Origin: Rossellomorea aquimaris | GTDB lineage: Bacteria > Bacillota > Bacilli > Bacillales > Bacillaceae_B | DNA: 64,000 nt | Reading direction: 5' to 3' | NCBI RefSeq assembly: GCF_035590735.1 | Contig: NZ_CP141595.1 | Location: forward strand, 367,001-431,000 | Position numbers and translations under genes: made by a program | The notes under the pieces: model-generated | Databases searched by the model: none | The model's input: only the letters and a program-made list of their open reading frames with translations | Told to the model about the DNA's origin: nothing | Shown here: positions 18,564 to 27,258 of the stretch, in pieces | Numbering within the stretch: position 1 is the stretch's first letter | Layout: the number at the start of each line of letters is the position of its first letter

Positions 18564-18589
18564 TTTCCCGCGGGTACCTGATGGTAAAC
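18564..18589 (-). promoter_or_regulatory. Sigma-B-type promoter of the yflT-like gene
   Basis: On the minus strand GTTTAC, a 14-base spacer and GGGAAA, matching the sigma-B pattern GTTT(A/T)A N12-15 GGGWAW. It ends about 42 bases before the chosen start codon. Confidence 0.75.
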
Positions 18590-18649
18590 CTTTGGAGATG
18601 TGGGTATACCTATTATTAATGTGAAATCAAAGAAGGGAGATCTCAAGGT

Positions 18650-18976
18650 ATGGAAGAAGTTCATTCTTTAGAAACCATCAATGCTACACTTACTGCAGAA
18701 AAGCTGGTGTTACTATACATATCCAGACCCAACTGCTCTGTTTGTCACGCTCTTTTGCCACAGGTAAAAGGGTTATTAGAAGATTTTCAAGAGGTTATGT
18801 CCATTCATGCCGATGCAGAAGAAATGCCGGAAATAGCTGGTGAGTTCTCCATCTTCACTGTGCCGGTCGTCATCTTTTTTGTAGATGGAAAAGAAATGTT
18901 CAGGAAGGCCCGATTCGTTCCAATCGATGAGTTACATAGCCAGATTTCCCGTTTGGTGAAGATGTTAGACAACTAA
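18650..18976 (+). CDS. Thioredoxin-family protein
   Basis: A 108-residue single-domain thioredoxin fold. The active-site motif is Cys29-Ser-Val-Cys32 (in place of CGPC) and the cis-proline segment FTVPVVIFF follows at about 75-83. No signal peptide, so it is cytosolic. The atypical CSVC pair suggests a specialised thiol or bacillithiol-linked role rather than a general thioredoxin. ATG 18650 has a moderate AAGGGAG upstream. A GGGTAT (18602-18607) about 45 bases upstream resembles a sigma-B -10 box, but the matching -35 box is weak. Confidence 0.83.
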   Translation: MEEVHSLETINATLTAEKLVLLYISRPNCSVCHALLPQVKGLLEDFQEVMSIHADAEEMPEIAGEFSIFTVPVVIFFVDGKEMFRKARFVPIDELHSQISRLVKMLDN

Positions 18977-19040
18977 ACAAACGTTTGATTAAGAATATAA
19001 GTTGTTGTTTTGACGGGCATTAAAGTATTAAACGGTTGTT
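18974..19040. promoter_or_regulatory. Pair of TetR-like operator candidates
   Basis: Two palindromic sites, TAAACAAACGTTTGATTA (18974-18991) and a related inverted site around AAACGGTTGTTTAAT (19030-19044), with centres about 51 bases apart. The same palindrome occurs twice at 45834-45909. They overlap the end of the thioredoxin gene and lie upstream of a terminator, so the regulated transcript is unclear. Confidence 0.4.
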
Positions 19041-19101
19041 TAATAGGTGGTAATTAAAAATCGAGAGCCGTTTTAAGTTGAGTTATGTTTTATAGCAATA
19101 A

Positions 19102-19131
19102 AAAAGAGCTGCTAAAAAAAGTAGCTCTTTT
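19102..19131. terminator. Terminator after the thioredoxin-like gene
   Basis: Perfect arms AAAAGAGCT (19102-19110) and AGCTCTTTT (19123-19131). Confidence 0.8.
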
Positions 19132-19210
19132 GTCATGGTTCAGTGAATAGGTATATAATAGAGAGTATAGGAGTATAGTAGTCATGAAGAAATAAAAGGG
19201 GGCTTGATGA

Positions 19211-19510
19211 ATGATCAGATTGTCTGGAACAAAGAAAGTCTTGTTACTGGGTTTAGCAATCATCCTCATAATAGTGGCCAACCGGATTTCCAGTGTACAA
19301 CACCTGACCGCAAGAGTCGCCACCAACCTGTATGTTAGCCTGAAGTATCAGGAGCTTGACCTCGAATACCAGAACGTCGAATTTTCACCCCAGTTTGGAG
19401 ATTATTCTGTAGCGTATAAGGACAAGAATGGAAAAGTCTATGGATTCATGGTTACCCCTAAGTCAATGCCCGTCATCATACTTCATGATCCTCTTAATGA
19501 GTCACCTTAA
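19211..19510 (+). CDS. Small membrane-anchored protein, DUF3139-like
   Basis: A 99-residue protein with one N-terminal hydrophobic segment (residues about 8-26, LVLLGLAIILIIVANRI type) acting as signal anchor, and an outer domain containing DYSVAYKDKNGKVYGF and a C-terminal ILHDPLNE, which resembles DUF3139 proteins. A GGGGG stretch lies upstream of ATG 19211. Function unknown. It is monocistronic; an imperfect hairpin with T-run at 19613-19644 could be its terminator. Confidence 0.65.
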   Translation: MIRLSGTKKVLLLGLAIILIIVANRISSVQHLTARVATNLYVSLKYQELDLEYQNVEFSPQFGDYSVAYKDKNGKVYGFMVTPKSMPVIILHDPLNESP

Positions 19511-19612
19511 TCAAGTCTGAAAGAGTAATCTTCTTATCTATAAAATGTATAAAACATAAAAAGGTGTGACCATAGAGACTATAATCAGTCACAAGGCATC
19601 ATAGATCATCCG

Positions 19613-19644
19613 GACCCGCTCCTATAAAGAGGCTGGTCTTTTTT
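19613..19644 (+). terminator. Probable terminator after DUF3139-like gene
   Basis: Imperfect stem (GACC of 19613-19616 region with GGTC at 19635-19638, plus inner pairs) followed by TTTTTT. Confidence 0.5.
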
Positions 19645-19756
19645 CATGTGAAGAAAATACACCCCAGGTCGTAGAAACAATTACTTCTACGGCTTCTGTT
19701 TGCATTGTGGTGATTTTTTTATACTTAAGATATTCGTTCATATAGGAGTGACCTTG

Positions 19757-20347
19757 ATGGAAGAAATCATGGCAAATTATTCGGCAGAGTGGGGGATATG
19801 GGGTGTATTGTTTTCTCTATTTATTGAAGGAAGTGCTTTCCCTTTTGTGGGTACTTTTTTTATCGTAACAATGGGGTTTATTTTAGAATTAACGTGGGTG
19901 GAGATAGGAGTCATTTCTCTATTAGGAAGCTTTCTTTATACTGCGGGGAGCTATATTCCTTATTTCATCAGCTTTAAATTAGGTGCGAAGCTTGAGGAAA
20001 AGCTCAACCCTGAAAAACGGAAGAAGCTGAAAGAAGCGCAGGGAAAATTCAGCCGCTACGGAATCTGGAGTGTAGCGATCGCAAGCCCCCTTCACTTAGG
20101 AAATGTCATTCCCCTCATGGCAGGCTTGGCAAAAATGAATCTGAAAGTGTATTCTCTCCTTACTATGCTGGGGATTGCTCCGTCTACCTTTTTATTCTTA
20201 AGTTTAGGCAAGTTCTATGAGGGTGATAGAGAAGTGGTCCTGGGGGTGATAGAAGAATATCAACTGTTGGTTCTGACAGGGTTTGTCCTGATCACTGTTT
20301 TGTACATTCTTTTTAAAAGGAAGAGAGAAAAGGGGATGGGAGGATGA
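19757..20347 (+). CDS. DedA-family membrane protein
   Basis: A 196-residue membrane protein with the DedA/VTT layout: an early re-entrant segment with the acidic IEGSAFPFVGTFF (about residues 24-36) and a second with the basic GIWSVAIASPLHLGNVIPLMAG (written in part; about 98-120). Members flip undecaprenyl phosphate or phosphatidylethanolamine between membrane leaflets; which one here is not readable. The start is ATG 19757 eight bases after AGGAG; the ORF extends upstream to 19700 without a ribosome binding site. Confidence 0.78.
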   Translation: MEEIMANYSAEWGIWGVLFSLFIEGSAFPFVGTFFIVTMGFILELTWVEIGVISLLGSFLYTAGSYIPYFISFKLGAKLEEKLNPEKRKKLKEAQGKFSRYGIWSVAIASPLHLGNVIPLMAGLAKMNLKVYSLLTMLGIAPSTFLFLSLGKFYEGDREVVLGVIEEYQLLVLTGFVLITVLYILFKRKREKGMGG

Positions 20348-20518
20348 GTAGTAAAGATTCGGAGACTGGGGATTTATCGACAAGTTGCATAATAATTCAG
20401 CCCTAAAACCCTCTACACAGATTAAATCTACGTAAAATCATCCCGTTCCTCATTGATTACACCCCTTCTTTCCTATAAACTAGACCTATTCAAAAAATAG
20501 CACGTGTGGAGAGATCGT

Positions 20519-21280
20519 ATGGAAGCAAAAATGATAAGAAGATATGACATTATGGAGGTCAGCCTGCTGGCGGGCAAGATCATGCTGCAAAGTGGTGCAG
20601 AGACGTATCGCGTCGAGGATACGATGATGCGTATCGCCGCTTCTTATGGGATTTCAGAATCTCACAGTTATGTGACGCCTACCGGGATCATCTTCTCGAT
20701 TGAAACGTCTGAACCAACGAAAACGAAGCTGATTCGAATAAACGAGCGGTCGACTGATCTGGAAAAAGTAACCCTCGTGAATAGTATTTCAAGGCAAATC
20801 AGCAAGGGGCATCTTACCCTTGAAGAAGCCTACAATGCCTTGGAGAAACTGGATCAATCAGATTTATCATATTCCTTTGTGATTCAGGTATTGGCTGCTT
20901 CGATTGCCAGTGGCTGCTTTCTCATCATGTTCCAGGGAATGTGGATGGACTTCATTCCGGCACTGATCACGGGCGGAGTCGGATTTACGAGCCTGATTTA
21001 TTTTCATCGCCTCGTTCCGATCAAATTCTTTGCTGAGTTTCTTGCTTCCTTTATTATCGGAATGCTGTCGTATGGATTCGTCCAGCTTGGAGTCGGACAG
21101 GAACTGGATAAGATAATCATTGGATCTGTGATGCCCCTTGTTCCTGGTCTTCTGATTACGAATGCGGTTCGGGATTTAATGGCAGGTCATTTGGTGTCTG
21201 GTTTATCGAAGGGAGCAGAAGCCTTTTTAACGGCGTTTGCCATCGGGACGGGAATTGCCGTAGTTTTCACTCTGACGTAG
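20519..21280 (+). CDS. Threonine/serine exporter family, large subunit (ThrE N-terminal half)
   Basis: A 253-residue protein. Residues about 1-115 form the cytosolic ThrE/YjjP domain (MEVSLLAGKIMLQSGAETYRVEDTMMRIA spans this; key residues SGAETYRVED), and five hydrophobic segments follow. It pairs with the 151-residue membrane protein encoded 45 bases downstream, a split form of ThrE. ATG 20519 is eight bases after TGGAG; the ATG at 20504 lacks a ribosome binding site. Probable export of threonine, serine or related metabolites. Confidence 0.83.
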   Translation: MEAKMIRRYDIMEVSLLAGKIMLQSGAETYRVEDTMMRIAASYGISESHSYVTPTGIIFSIETSEPTKTKLIRINERSTDLEKVTLVNSISRQISKGHLTLEEAYNALEKLDQSDLSYSFVIQVLAASIASGCFLIMFQGMWMDFIPALITGGVGFTSLIYFHRLVPIKFFAEFLASFIIGMLSYGFVQLGVGQELDKIIIGSVMPLVPGLLITNAVRDLMAGHLVSGLSKGAEAFLTAFAIGTGIAVVFTLT

Positions 21281-21325
21281 GGTGACTTTGTTCAGTATTA
21301 GAAAAAAAATTGAGGTGAAAAGGGA

Positions 21326-21781
21326 ATGCACATAATCGAACAATTAGTGACCAGCTTCATCTCCGCTGCTGCATTCGGAATAATTTTCAACGCTCCAAAG
21401 CAGTCCCTTTTCAAATGCGGAATCGTTGGAATGTTGGGTTGGATCATATACATACTTATGAGTTTAAATGACGCTGATGCGGTGCTTGCGACGTTACTTG
21501 CATCCTTTGTCGTTGCTGTGATCAGTCAGGTTTTTGCGAAAATGTATAGAACCCCGGTCATCATCTTCTCTGTAGCCGGCATTATCCCCCTCGTACCTGG
21601 AGGACTCGCGTACGATGCCATGAGAAACTTCGTTCAAAACGATTACAATGCAGCCATCAACCTGGCAGCAAAAGCCTTCATGATCTCAGGCTCCATCGCC
21701 ATCGGACTCATCTTCTCGGAAGTCATCAACCAAGTCATCCGAAACGCACGGCTGAATGTAAGTTCTAGACGAATGAGATAG
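21326..21781 (+). CDS. Threonine/serine exporter family, small subunit
   Basis: A 151-residue protein with five predicted transmembrane segments, of the ThrE_2 (PF12821-like) type, containing GIIPLVPGGLAYDAMRNF, which mirrors VMPLVPGLLITNAVRD in its partner. ATG 21326 follows GAGGTGAAAAGGG. It completes the split exporter with the upstream gene. Confidence 0.83.
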   Translation: MHIIEQLVTSFISAAAFGIIFNAPKQSLFKCGIVGMLGWIIYILMSLNDADAVLATLLASFVVAVISQVFAKMYRTPVIIFSVAGIIPLVPGGLAYDAMRNFVQNDYNAAINLAAKAFMISGSIAIGLIFSEVINQVIRNARLNVSSRRMR

Positions 21782-21782
21782 A

Positions 21783-21818
21783 GGGACGGACCTTACTTTT
21801 GTGGGGTCTTTTTTTATT
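21783..21818 (+). terminator. Weak terminator with GGGACGGACCT motif
   Basis: GGGACGGACCTT starts two bases after the stop codon. GACCTT (21789-21794) can pair with GGGGTC (21803-21808) before a seven-T run. The same 11-mer recurs at other gene ends in the window. Confidence 0.5.
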
Positions 21819-21942
21819 GGCTTTAGCAGAGCATAGAAACAAAGTTGGACGAAATGAACCCACCTGCAGACTCCACGCACCTGTAACATTTTCTCCCTTC
21901 CAACGTCTAATCAGCAAATAGAACATATAGGAGGGTCATAGT

Positions 21943-24132
21943 ATGAGTAAGAAATTTTATCTGCTCATTATTGCTGGTATTGTGTTGCTGGTGGCACTTG
22001 GAACGTTTGCCTATAGTCAAAGACCTGTTGTGAAGGCCGAGGGGAAGATGGATGGGGATCTTCTGGTGATGGAGAATAACTCATGGAATCTGCAATTTTC
22101 AGCGGCTCTAAAGAAAGAAACGGTTACGCCACAGAACATTTATGTAGAAGACTCCCATGGAGAGAGGATCAATGTCTCCCTCATGTTGAATGAAAATCGA
22201 AAGACCCTGCAAATTCAAGCACCGCCAGGAGGGTATCCTTCTGATCTACACCAGTACACACTTCATATCTCTCCGAAAGTGAAAACCAAATGGGGTTTTT
22301 CCTATGATGGTGACACAGAAATACCCTTTTCTATAACCTCTAAACTACCCAGTATTCAATCCAAGGAAGAGCTAACGAACTATTTTAAACAAATCTTAAA
22401 GAAAAATAAGGAGGATGCGAAGTTTTCTCTTTTCAAAAGAGAAGGAAATATGGAGTCCAAGTCATCGGAAGATAGTGCGGCTGGAGAGTCATCTCAATCG
22501 GGATCCAATTTTTCTGAAACGAATAATCAGGTTAAAGGAGTTGACGAAGGGGATATAGTGAAGACTGATGGAAGCTATATTTACCAATTAACCGACCACA
22601 GGCTGCTGATTACAAAAGCAAATCCTGTGAAGGAAATGAAAGTAGTATCTTCTACCAGCTATAAAGAAAATATGCAGCCTCATCATCTATTTTTACAGAA
22701 GGATAAGCTGCTCGTCATCGGTAACAACTGGGGGCCTGCCCATTTTCAAGAGGATAAACAAGAATCAATTGCTTCCACTATGCCTGTAGACGGAACGACT
22801 GTTGCGCTTTTGTATGATATCTCAGACAAAGCAAAACCATCTCTCCTCAGGAAGGTTGAGCTTGAAGGTCAATATGTAACGTCCAGGAAGATTGATTCCA
22901 CTGTATATTTAATTTCAAATTTGTATCCAAACTACTGGATGCTTGAACAGGGGAAAGACCCTGATCTGAGACCCCGGGTGAAAGATAGTTTAACTGGTGA
23001 TGAAACGACACCACTTCCCATACAAGATATTAAGTATTTTCCACAGTCCCAGTCCCCTAACTATACCTTATTGACAGGAATGAATTTGGAGGATCCCAAA
23101 GCATCTCTAAACATTCAATCGTATCTTGGAAGCGGCGATAAAGTGTATATGTCTAAAAACAATCTTTATTTGGCTGTAGAAAAATACAATGAAGATGGCA
23201 AGAACGGTTGGACCTCTTCAAATACGGAGATTTATAAATTTTCCGTACATGATGGGAACATTGCGTATTCTTCATCAGGGAATGTAGAAGGAAGGGCGTT
23301 AAATCAATTTTCCATGGATGAACATGAAGGCCACTTTCGGATTGCAACGACGAAAGGGCAGGTATGGAACAGTGAATCACCTTCATCCAATGCTCTCTAT
23401 ATTTTAGATGAAAACATGAAGAATGTAGGAGAAGTAACGGATTTAGCCAGGGGAGAACAAATCTATTCTGTCAGGTTTATGGGAGATAAGGCGTATATGG
23501 TCACCTTTAAACAAGTCGATCCCCTTTTTGTCATCGATACGGCAGATCCGAATGCTCCAAAGGTTTTGGGGGAGTTGAAGATTCCAGGTTTCAGCACCTA
23601 TCTTCACCCTATTGACGAACATCACATCATCGGGTTTGGTTTTGATACGAAAGTGGTGGATGATAACAAACTATCCAATGAGGAACCGAGAATCATTAGA
23701 AGCGGGATGAAGATCTCATTGTTTGATATTACAGACTTTCAGCATCCAAAGGAAACGGACACTGAAATAATCGGGGGGACGGGTACTCACTCTTACCTGT
23801 TGGAAGATCACAAAGCATTGCTTCATGAACCTTCAAGAAATCTATATGGTTTTCCGATTTCTATTTATCATGAAAAAGAGGGAAGCCGGCATGAACTGGA
23901 ATTTGACTACCAAGGTGCACTCCTTTATGAAATCACACCTGAAAAAGGAATCATTTTAACATCTCAGCTCACAGATGAAGAAAACAAAAACAAAGAATAC
24001 TACGAACAGTGGGAAGATCAGATTCAAAGACTCCTATATATTGATAATCAGCTTTATACAGTCTCACATAACAGAGTGACTGCTTACTCTTTAGACGATT
24101 TTATTAAAGAAAACGCGATTGATCTCCCATGA
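21943..24132 (+). CDS. Secreted or anchored beta-propeller domain protein with N-terminal Ig-like domain
   Basis: A 729-residue protein. An N-terminal hydrophobic segment (about 5-24) is a signal peptide or anchor. Residues about 40-125 resemble an SbsA-type Ig domain. The beta-propeller family signature follows (NNQVKGVDEGDIVKTDGSYI, about 190-210), and repeats of the type VYLISNLYP / AYMVTFKQVDPLFVIDTADP run to the C-terminus (PF09826-like). No catalytic motif is seen. It likely acts outside the membrane in binding or protein contacts. Monocistronic, AGGAGGG ribosome binding site, strong terminator. Confidence 0.78.
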   Translation: MSKKFYLLIIAGIVLLVALGTFAYSQRPVVKAEGKMDGDLLVMENNSWNLQFSAALKKETVTPQNIYVEDSHGERINVSLMLNENRKTLQIQAPPGGYPSDLHQYTLHISPKVKTKWGFSYDGDTEIPFSITSKLPSIQSKEELTNYFKQILKKNKEDAKFSLFKREGNMESKSSEDSAAGESSQSGSNFSETNNQVKGVDEGDIVKTDGSYIYQLTDHRLLITKANPVKEMKVVSSTSYKENMQPHHLFLQKDKLLVIGNNWGPAHFQEDKQESIASTMPVDGTTVALLYDISDKAKPSLLRKVELEGQYVTSRKIDSTVYLISNLYPNYWMLEQGKDPDLRPRVKDSLTGDETTPLPIQDIKYFPQSQSPNYTLLTGMNLEDPKASLNIQSYLGSGDKVYMSKNNLYLAVEKYNEDGKNGWTSSNTEIYKFSVHDGNIAYSSSGNVEGRALNQFSMDEHEGHFRIATTKGQVWNSESPSSNALYILDENMKNVGEVTDLARGEQIYSVRFMGDKAYMVTFKQVDPLFVIDTADPNAPKVLGELKIPGFSTYLHPIDEHHIIGFGFDTKVVDDNKLSNEEPRIIRSGMKISLFDITDFQHPKETDTEIIGGTGTHSYLLEDHKALLHEPSRNLYGFPISIYHEKEGSRHELEFDYQGALLYEITPEKGIILTSQLTDEENKNKEYYEQWEDQIQRLLYIDNQLYTVSHNRVTAYSLDDFIKENAIDLP

Positions 24133-24134
24133 TG

Positions 24135-24167
24135 AAAACCCTTAAGGCGCTTTGCCTTAAGGGTTTT
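24135..24167. terminator. Terminator after beta-propeller gene
   Basis: Perfect 14-base arms AAAACCCTTAAGGC (24135-24148) and GCCTTAAGGGTTTT (24154-24167). Confidence 0.9.
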
Positions 24168-24291
24168 CTATTACTTAAGACTCCCCGATGAATCATTTAG
24201 ACTATCTTTTTTTGTCAGGTTTTGAAAAAAAATCTATGGGTAGATAAGTATTAGCATTATACAATTTCCATAATTGAAGGGAGAACATCGA

Positions 24292-25860
24292 ATGAACAAT
24301 GATATAACGCAAGAATGGTACGGGTACTTAGGAAAGCTTCCTGATCTATTATTGGCTTTATTAGTATTATTAATCGGATGGATCATTGCAAAGGCTGTTG
24401 AAAAAGCCGTTTACGGAATTTTAAAACGGGTGAAGATCGATGACAACCTTTATTTTGGCAGCAGGAACGGAGAACGGAAATGGACATCGGAGAAAGTCAT
24501 TAGTAAAATTGTGTACTTTATTCTCCTTGTGTTCGTGTTTATTGCTTTCTTCAATATGCTTGACTTGAACTTCATTGCTTCACCTTTAATCGGTATGTTG
24601 AGTACGATGGCAGCAGCGATTCCAAATGTATTAAAAGCAGCACTAATTCTATTATTTGCATGGATAGTTGCTTCTGTTCTGAAGGTATTGATAGAGAAAC
24701 TGGGTACGAGACCCGCAGTTAAAAGCACGCTGGTAAGATCTAAATTAGCGAAAGATGAGAACGATGTACATCGCTATGTCTATACGGGTGCTAGAATTGT
24801 ATTCTATCTCGTGCTTCTCATATTCTTACCGGGAGTGTTAGCAGCTCTTAATATCACAGGGGTTTCAGGACCATTTACAGAAATGCTCCAAAACTTCCTT
24901 GGATTTATTCCTAAATTGTTTGCTGCAGCTATCATTCTCCTCGTTGGATGGTTTGTAGCCAAAATCGTCCGGGATATTATCACGAACTTTTTACAAGCGA
25001 TTGGAACAGAAAGAGTCGCTGAACGATTCGGCATTAGCAAGCTCTTTCAAGGAACAACGGTTTCATCGGTCATTGGTACGATAATATTCATACTCATTAT
25101 GATTCCGGTTACCATTTCTGCATTGGATCAGCTGGACATTCGCGGGATATCAGAACCGGCGATTAACATGCTGAATCAGGTCCTTGTTATGCTTCCGAAC
25201 ATTGCGATTGCGATCCTACTTATTCTTGCGGGAATCTGGGTTGGTAAATGGGTTGGAGCCATGGTTGCACGTTTATTGAACCGGGTAGGATTCAATTCTC
25301 TATTACGTAATATGGGTATTGGACGAATAAATACTAATAAGAATCCGTATGAACCAACAGGCTCAACTTATATGAATCTATCAGGACTTGTAGGTAGAGT
25401 CGTTCAGATTATCATTGTTTTTCTATTTGTTGTAGAAGCCCTGGAAATTGTGCGATTGGAATTCCTGGTCGCTCTGGCAACAGGCGTCCTAGCGTATTTA
25501 CCACATGTATTAGCAGCCATCGTCATTCTTGGTGCAGGCTTATACTTAGGTAACTTAGTCAAGAGCATCATATCCAATGTATTGAGTGATAACTTCCAAG
25601 TACTTGGAACCATCACTAAATATGCCATCATTGCCCTCAGTTTCTTTATGGCCTTGGATCAATTAAAAGTGGCTGATTCCATCGTCAATATTGCGTTCAT
25701 GCTGATTCTGGGTGGACTTGCACTAGCCTTCGGTTTGGCCTTTGGTCTGGGTGGAAAGGACTTTGCTCAAAAATATCTTTCTAAACTGGATCGGAAAATT
25801 GAAGAAGAAAAGAACAGACCTAATAATGGTGGAACAGATACTCCACCTTTTAATCAATAA
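24292..25860 (+). CDS. Mechanosensitive-channel-related TM-helix repeat protein
   Basis: A 522-residue membrane protein built from five repeats of a helix beginning with Pro after a Leu/Ile (LPDLLLALL, IPNVLKAAL, IPKLFAAAI, LPNIAIAIL, LPHVLAAIV) and ending in a Lys/Val helix, the PF05552-type conserved TM helix. It lacks the MscS beta-domain, so it is like CmpX rather than a classic MscS channel; a role in osmotic or envelope stress is inferred. ATG 24292 is eight bases after AAGGGAG; the longer ORF start at 24274 is in the ribosome binding site. Bidirectional terminator follows. Confidence 0.82.
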   Translation: MNNDITQEWYGYLGKLPDLLLALLVLLIGWIIAKAVEKAVYGILKRVKIDDNLYFGSRNGERKWTSEKVISKIVYFILLVFVFIAFFNMLDLNFIASPLIGMLSTMAAAIPNVLKAALILLFAWIVASVLKVLIEKLGTRPAVKSTLVRSKLAKDENDVHRYVYTGARIVFYLVLLIFLPGVLAALNITGVSGPFTEMLQNFLGFIPKLFAAAIILLVGWFVAKIVRDIITNFLQAIGTERVAERFGISKLFQGTTVSSVIGTIIFILIMIPVTISALDQLDIRGISEPAINMLNQVLVMLPNIAIAILLILAGIWVGKWVGAMVARLLNRVGFNSLLRNMGIGRINTNKNPYEPTGSTYMNLSGLVGRVVQIIIVFLFVVEALEIVRLEFLVALATGVLAYLPHVLAAIVILGAGLYLGNLVKSIISNVLSDNFQVLGTITKYAIIALSFFMALDQLKVADSIVNIAFMLILGGLALAFGLAFGLGGKDFAQKYLSKLDRKIEEEKNRPNNGGTDTPPFNQ

Positions 25861-25868
25861 TAGAAAAC

Positions 25869-25906
25869 ACCACATGGTCCTTATGGGGCCATGTGGTTTC
25901 TTTTTT
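25869..25906. terminator. Bidirectional terminator
   Basis: ACCACATGGTCC (25869-25880) pairs with GGGCCATGTGGT (25886-25897, G-U pairs included), flanked by an A-rich left side and a T-rich right side, between convergent genes. Confidence 0.8.
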
Positions 25907-25937
25907 CCTTATGCTTGTTGAGATTGAGCAATCCGCT

Positions 25938-26828
25938 TTATAAGTTCCTCAACAATCTCTTCGCAATCAGCTCATAATCATCCTTCGAAATACCAGGTGC
26001 AAATTCTTCTGGCAGGTCATCCAGGTTAGGAATCGGGGCTCCTTCTGGTGTGCCTTCGATAACCCTTAGTGGCTGCCCGTTTTCAGGATTTGTTCCCTTC
26101 CAGATTTGTGCGATATCCTTGTAGTCGTTGTCACTCCATGTGTAAAGAACGTTATTAATCCCTTTTTCTTCGAATTTCACAGCTGTATCGAACTTGGAAT
26201 TATCAAGGTCAGGGATGGGAAGCATCTTGGTAAGATCTACACCGGTTGCTATTTCCAGCGCCTTTGCGTAGGCCAATACATGCGTGCCGCCCCGGACTAG
26301 TAAGTACCCGATCATTTCTCTGGCAGTAGGATGGTCGGTCATTTCGTACACCCGCATTTTATGGGTTCTGGCTCCCACTTCCAAGAAGAAATTATGCAGG
26401 AGATCCAACACTAAATTTCCAGAGCTGAACACATTATCCCCCGTCCATGCCCTTCCCATGGAATCACCGGCTAAAGCAGTTTGGGCAGTGGCGATGTATT
26501 GGTACGTGTTTCTGGCATCCAGTCCATTTTGGAGTGGGGCGATATTAGGGTCACCGGGGAAGGTGTTCCCGACAGACAGCAGGTTAATGGTATTGGTTAC
26601 AAGCTCCACATGACCGAATTCTTCTGCGGTAATACTGGCTACAATATCATAAAAGGGTTTGAGTTTCTTTTTCTGGCGAAAATTAAAGGACTGAAACATA
26701 TAATTGTTTAAAGTAGACATTTCTCCAAACTTTCCACCAAGTAATTCCTGAACGGCAGCTGCGGCATTTTTGTCACCGTGTTCAGGGATGGGTAGTTCAA
26801 TGAGCAGCTTATTGATTCGTTTAAACAT
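25938..26828 (-). CDS. Manganese catalase
   Basis: A 296-residue non-haem di-manganese catalase (ferritin-like four-helix bundle). Metal-ligand motifs are visible: GGKFGEMSTLNNYM (Glu), AEEFGHVE (EExxH), and a second Glu/His set in LEVGARTHKMRVYEM and RGGTHVLAYAKALE. It disproportionates H2O2 in the cytoplasm or spore. Related proteins in Bacillus are YdbD and the coat protein CotJC; the length is closer to the former. ATG 26828 follows AGAGGAGGG. It is the second gene of an operon with a DUF2642 gene, 22 bases upstream. Confidence 0.92.
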   Translation of the reverse strand: MFKRINKLLIELPIPEHGDKNAAAAVQELLGGKFGEMSTLNNYMFQSFNFRQKKKLKPFYDIVASITAEEFGHVELVTNTINLLSVGNTFPGDPNIAPLQNGLDARNTYQYIATAQTALAGDSMGRAWTGDNVFSSGNLVLDLLHNFFLEVGARTHKMRVYEMTDHPTAREMIGYLLVRGGTHVLAYAKALEIATGVDLTKMLPIPDLDNSKFDTAVKFEEKGINNVLYTWSDNDYKDIAQIWKGTNPENGQPLRVIEGTPEGAPIPNLDDLPEEFAPGISKDDYELIAKRLLRNL

Positions 26829-26850
26829 GTCTTACCCTCCTCTTTTAATT

Positions 26851-27075
26851 CTATCGGCCGGTATCTTCATAACTGGGGAAGAACCATACGATTTGTTGAG
26901 AGCGAACATAGAATGGCGTTCCGCTCACTTCAATGACAATGTGGTCAGGTAAAACACTTGCAAGCTTACCCCGTACAGAGCCTTCATTCGTCTGTACTAC
27001 GAGAAATTCATCCATCATACTCATCAATGCTTGATACAAATATGGATCGGTTAAAGTAGACATTTGAATATCCAT
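26851..27075 (-). CDS. DUF2642 / YuzF-like small protein
   Basis: A 74-residue protein with an Sm-like pattern typical of DUF2642: VQTNEGSVRGKLASVLPDHI then FYVRSQQIVWFFPS. In Bacillus such domains are found in spore-coat-linked proteins. ATG 27075 is eight bases after AGGAG; the GTG at 27078 is too close. It precedes and probably is co-transcribed with the manganese catalase gene, so an oxidative-stress or spore role is plausible. Confidence 0.75.
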   Translation of the reverse strand: MDIQMSTLTDPYLYQALMSMMDEFLVVQTNEGSVRGKLASVLPDHIVIEVSGTPFYVRSQQIVWFFPSYEDTGR

Positions 27076-27258
27076 CACGTCAACTCCTTATCTTTCGACT
27101 AATCGTCCCCGTCAGTATATGAAAGGGGCTTGGGCATGGTTAACCGTCCAGATGGCAGAGGTGGCGATTATAATGCTTCCAACTACCACCCGGCATAAAA
27201 AAACGATATGATGATACATATATACATAATGGAAGCTTTTTGTCAGAGGGGTGTTCAT

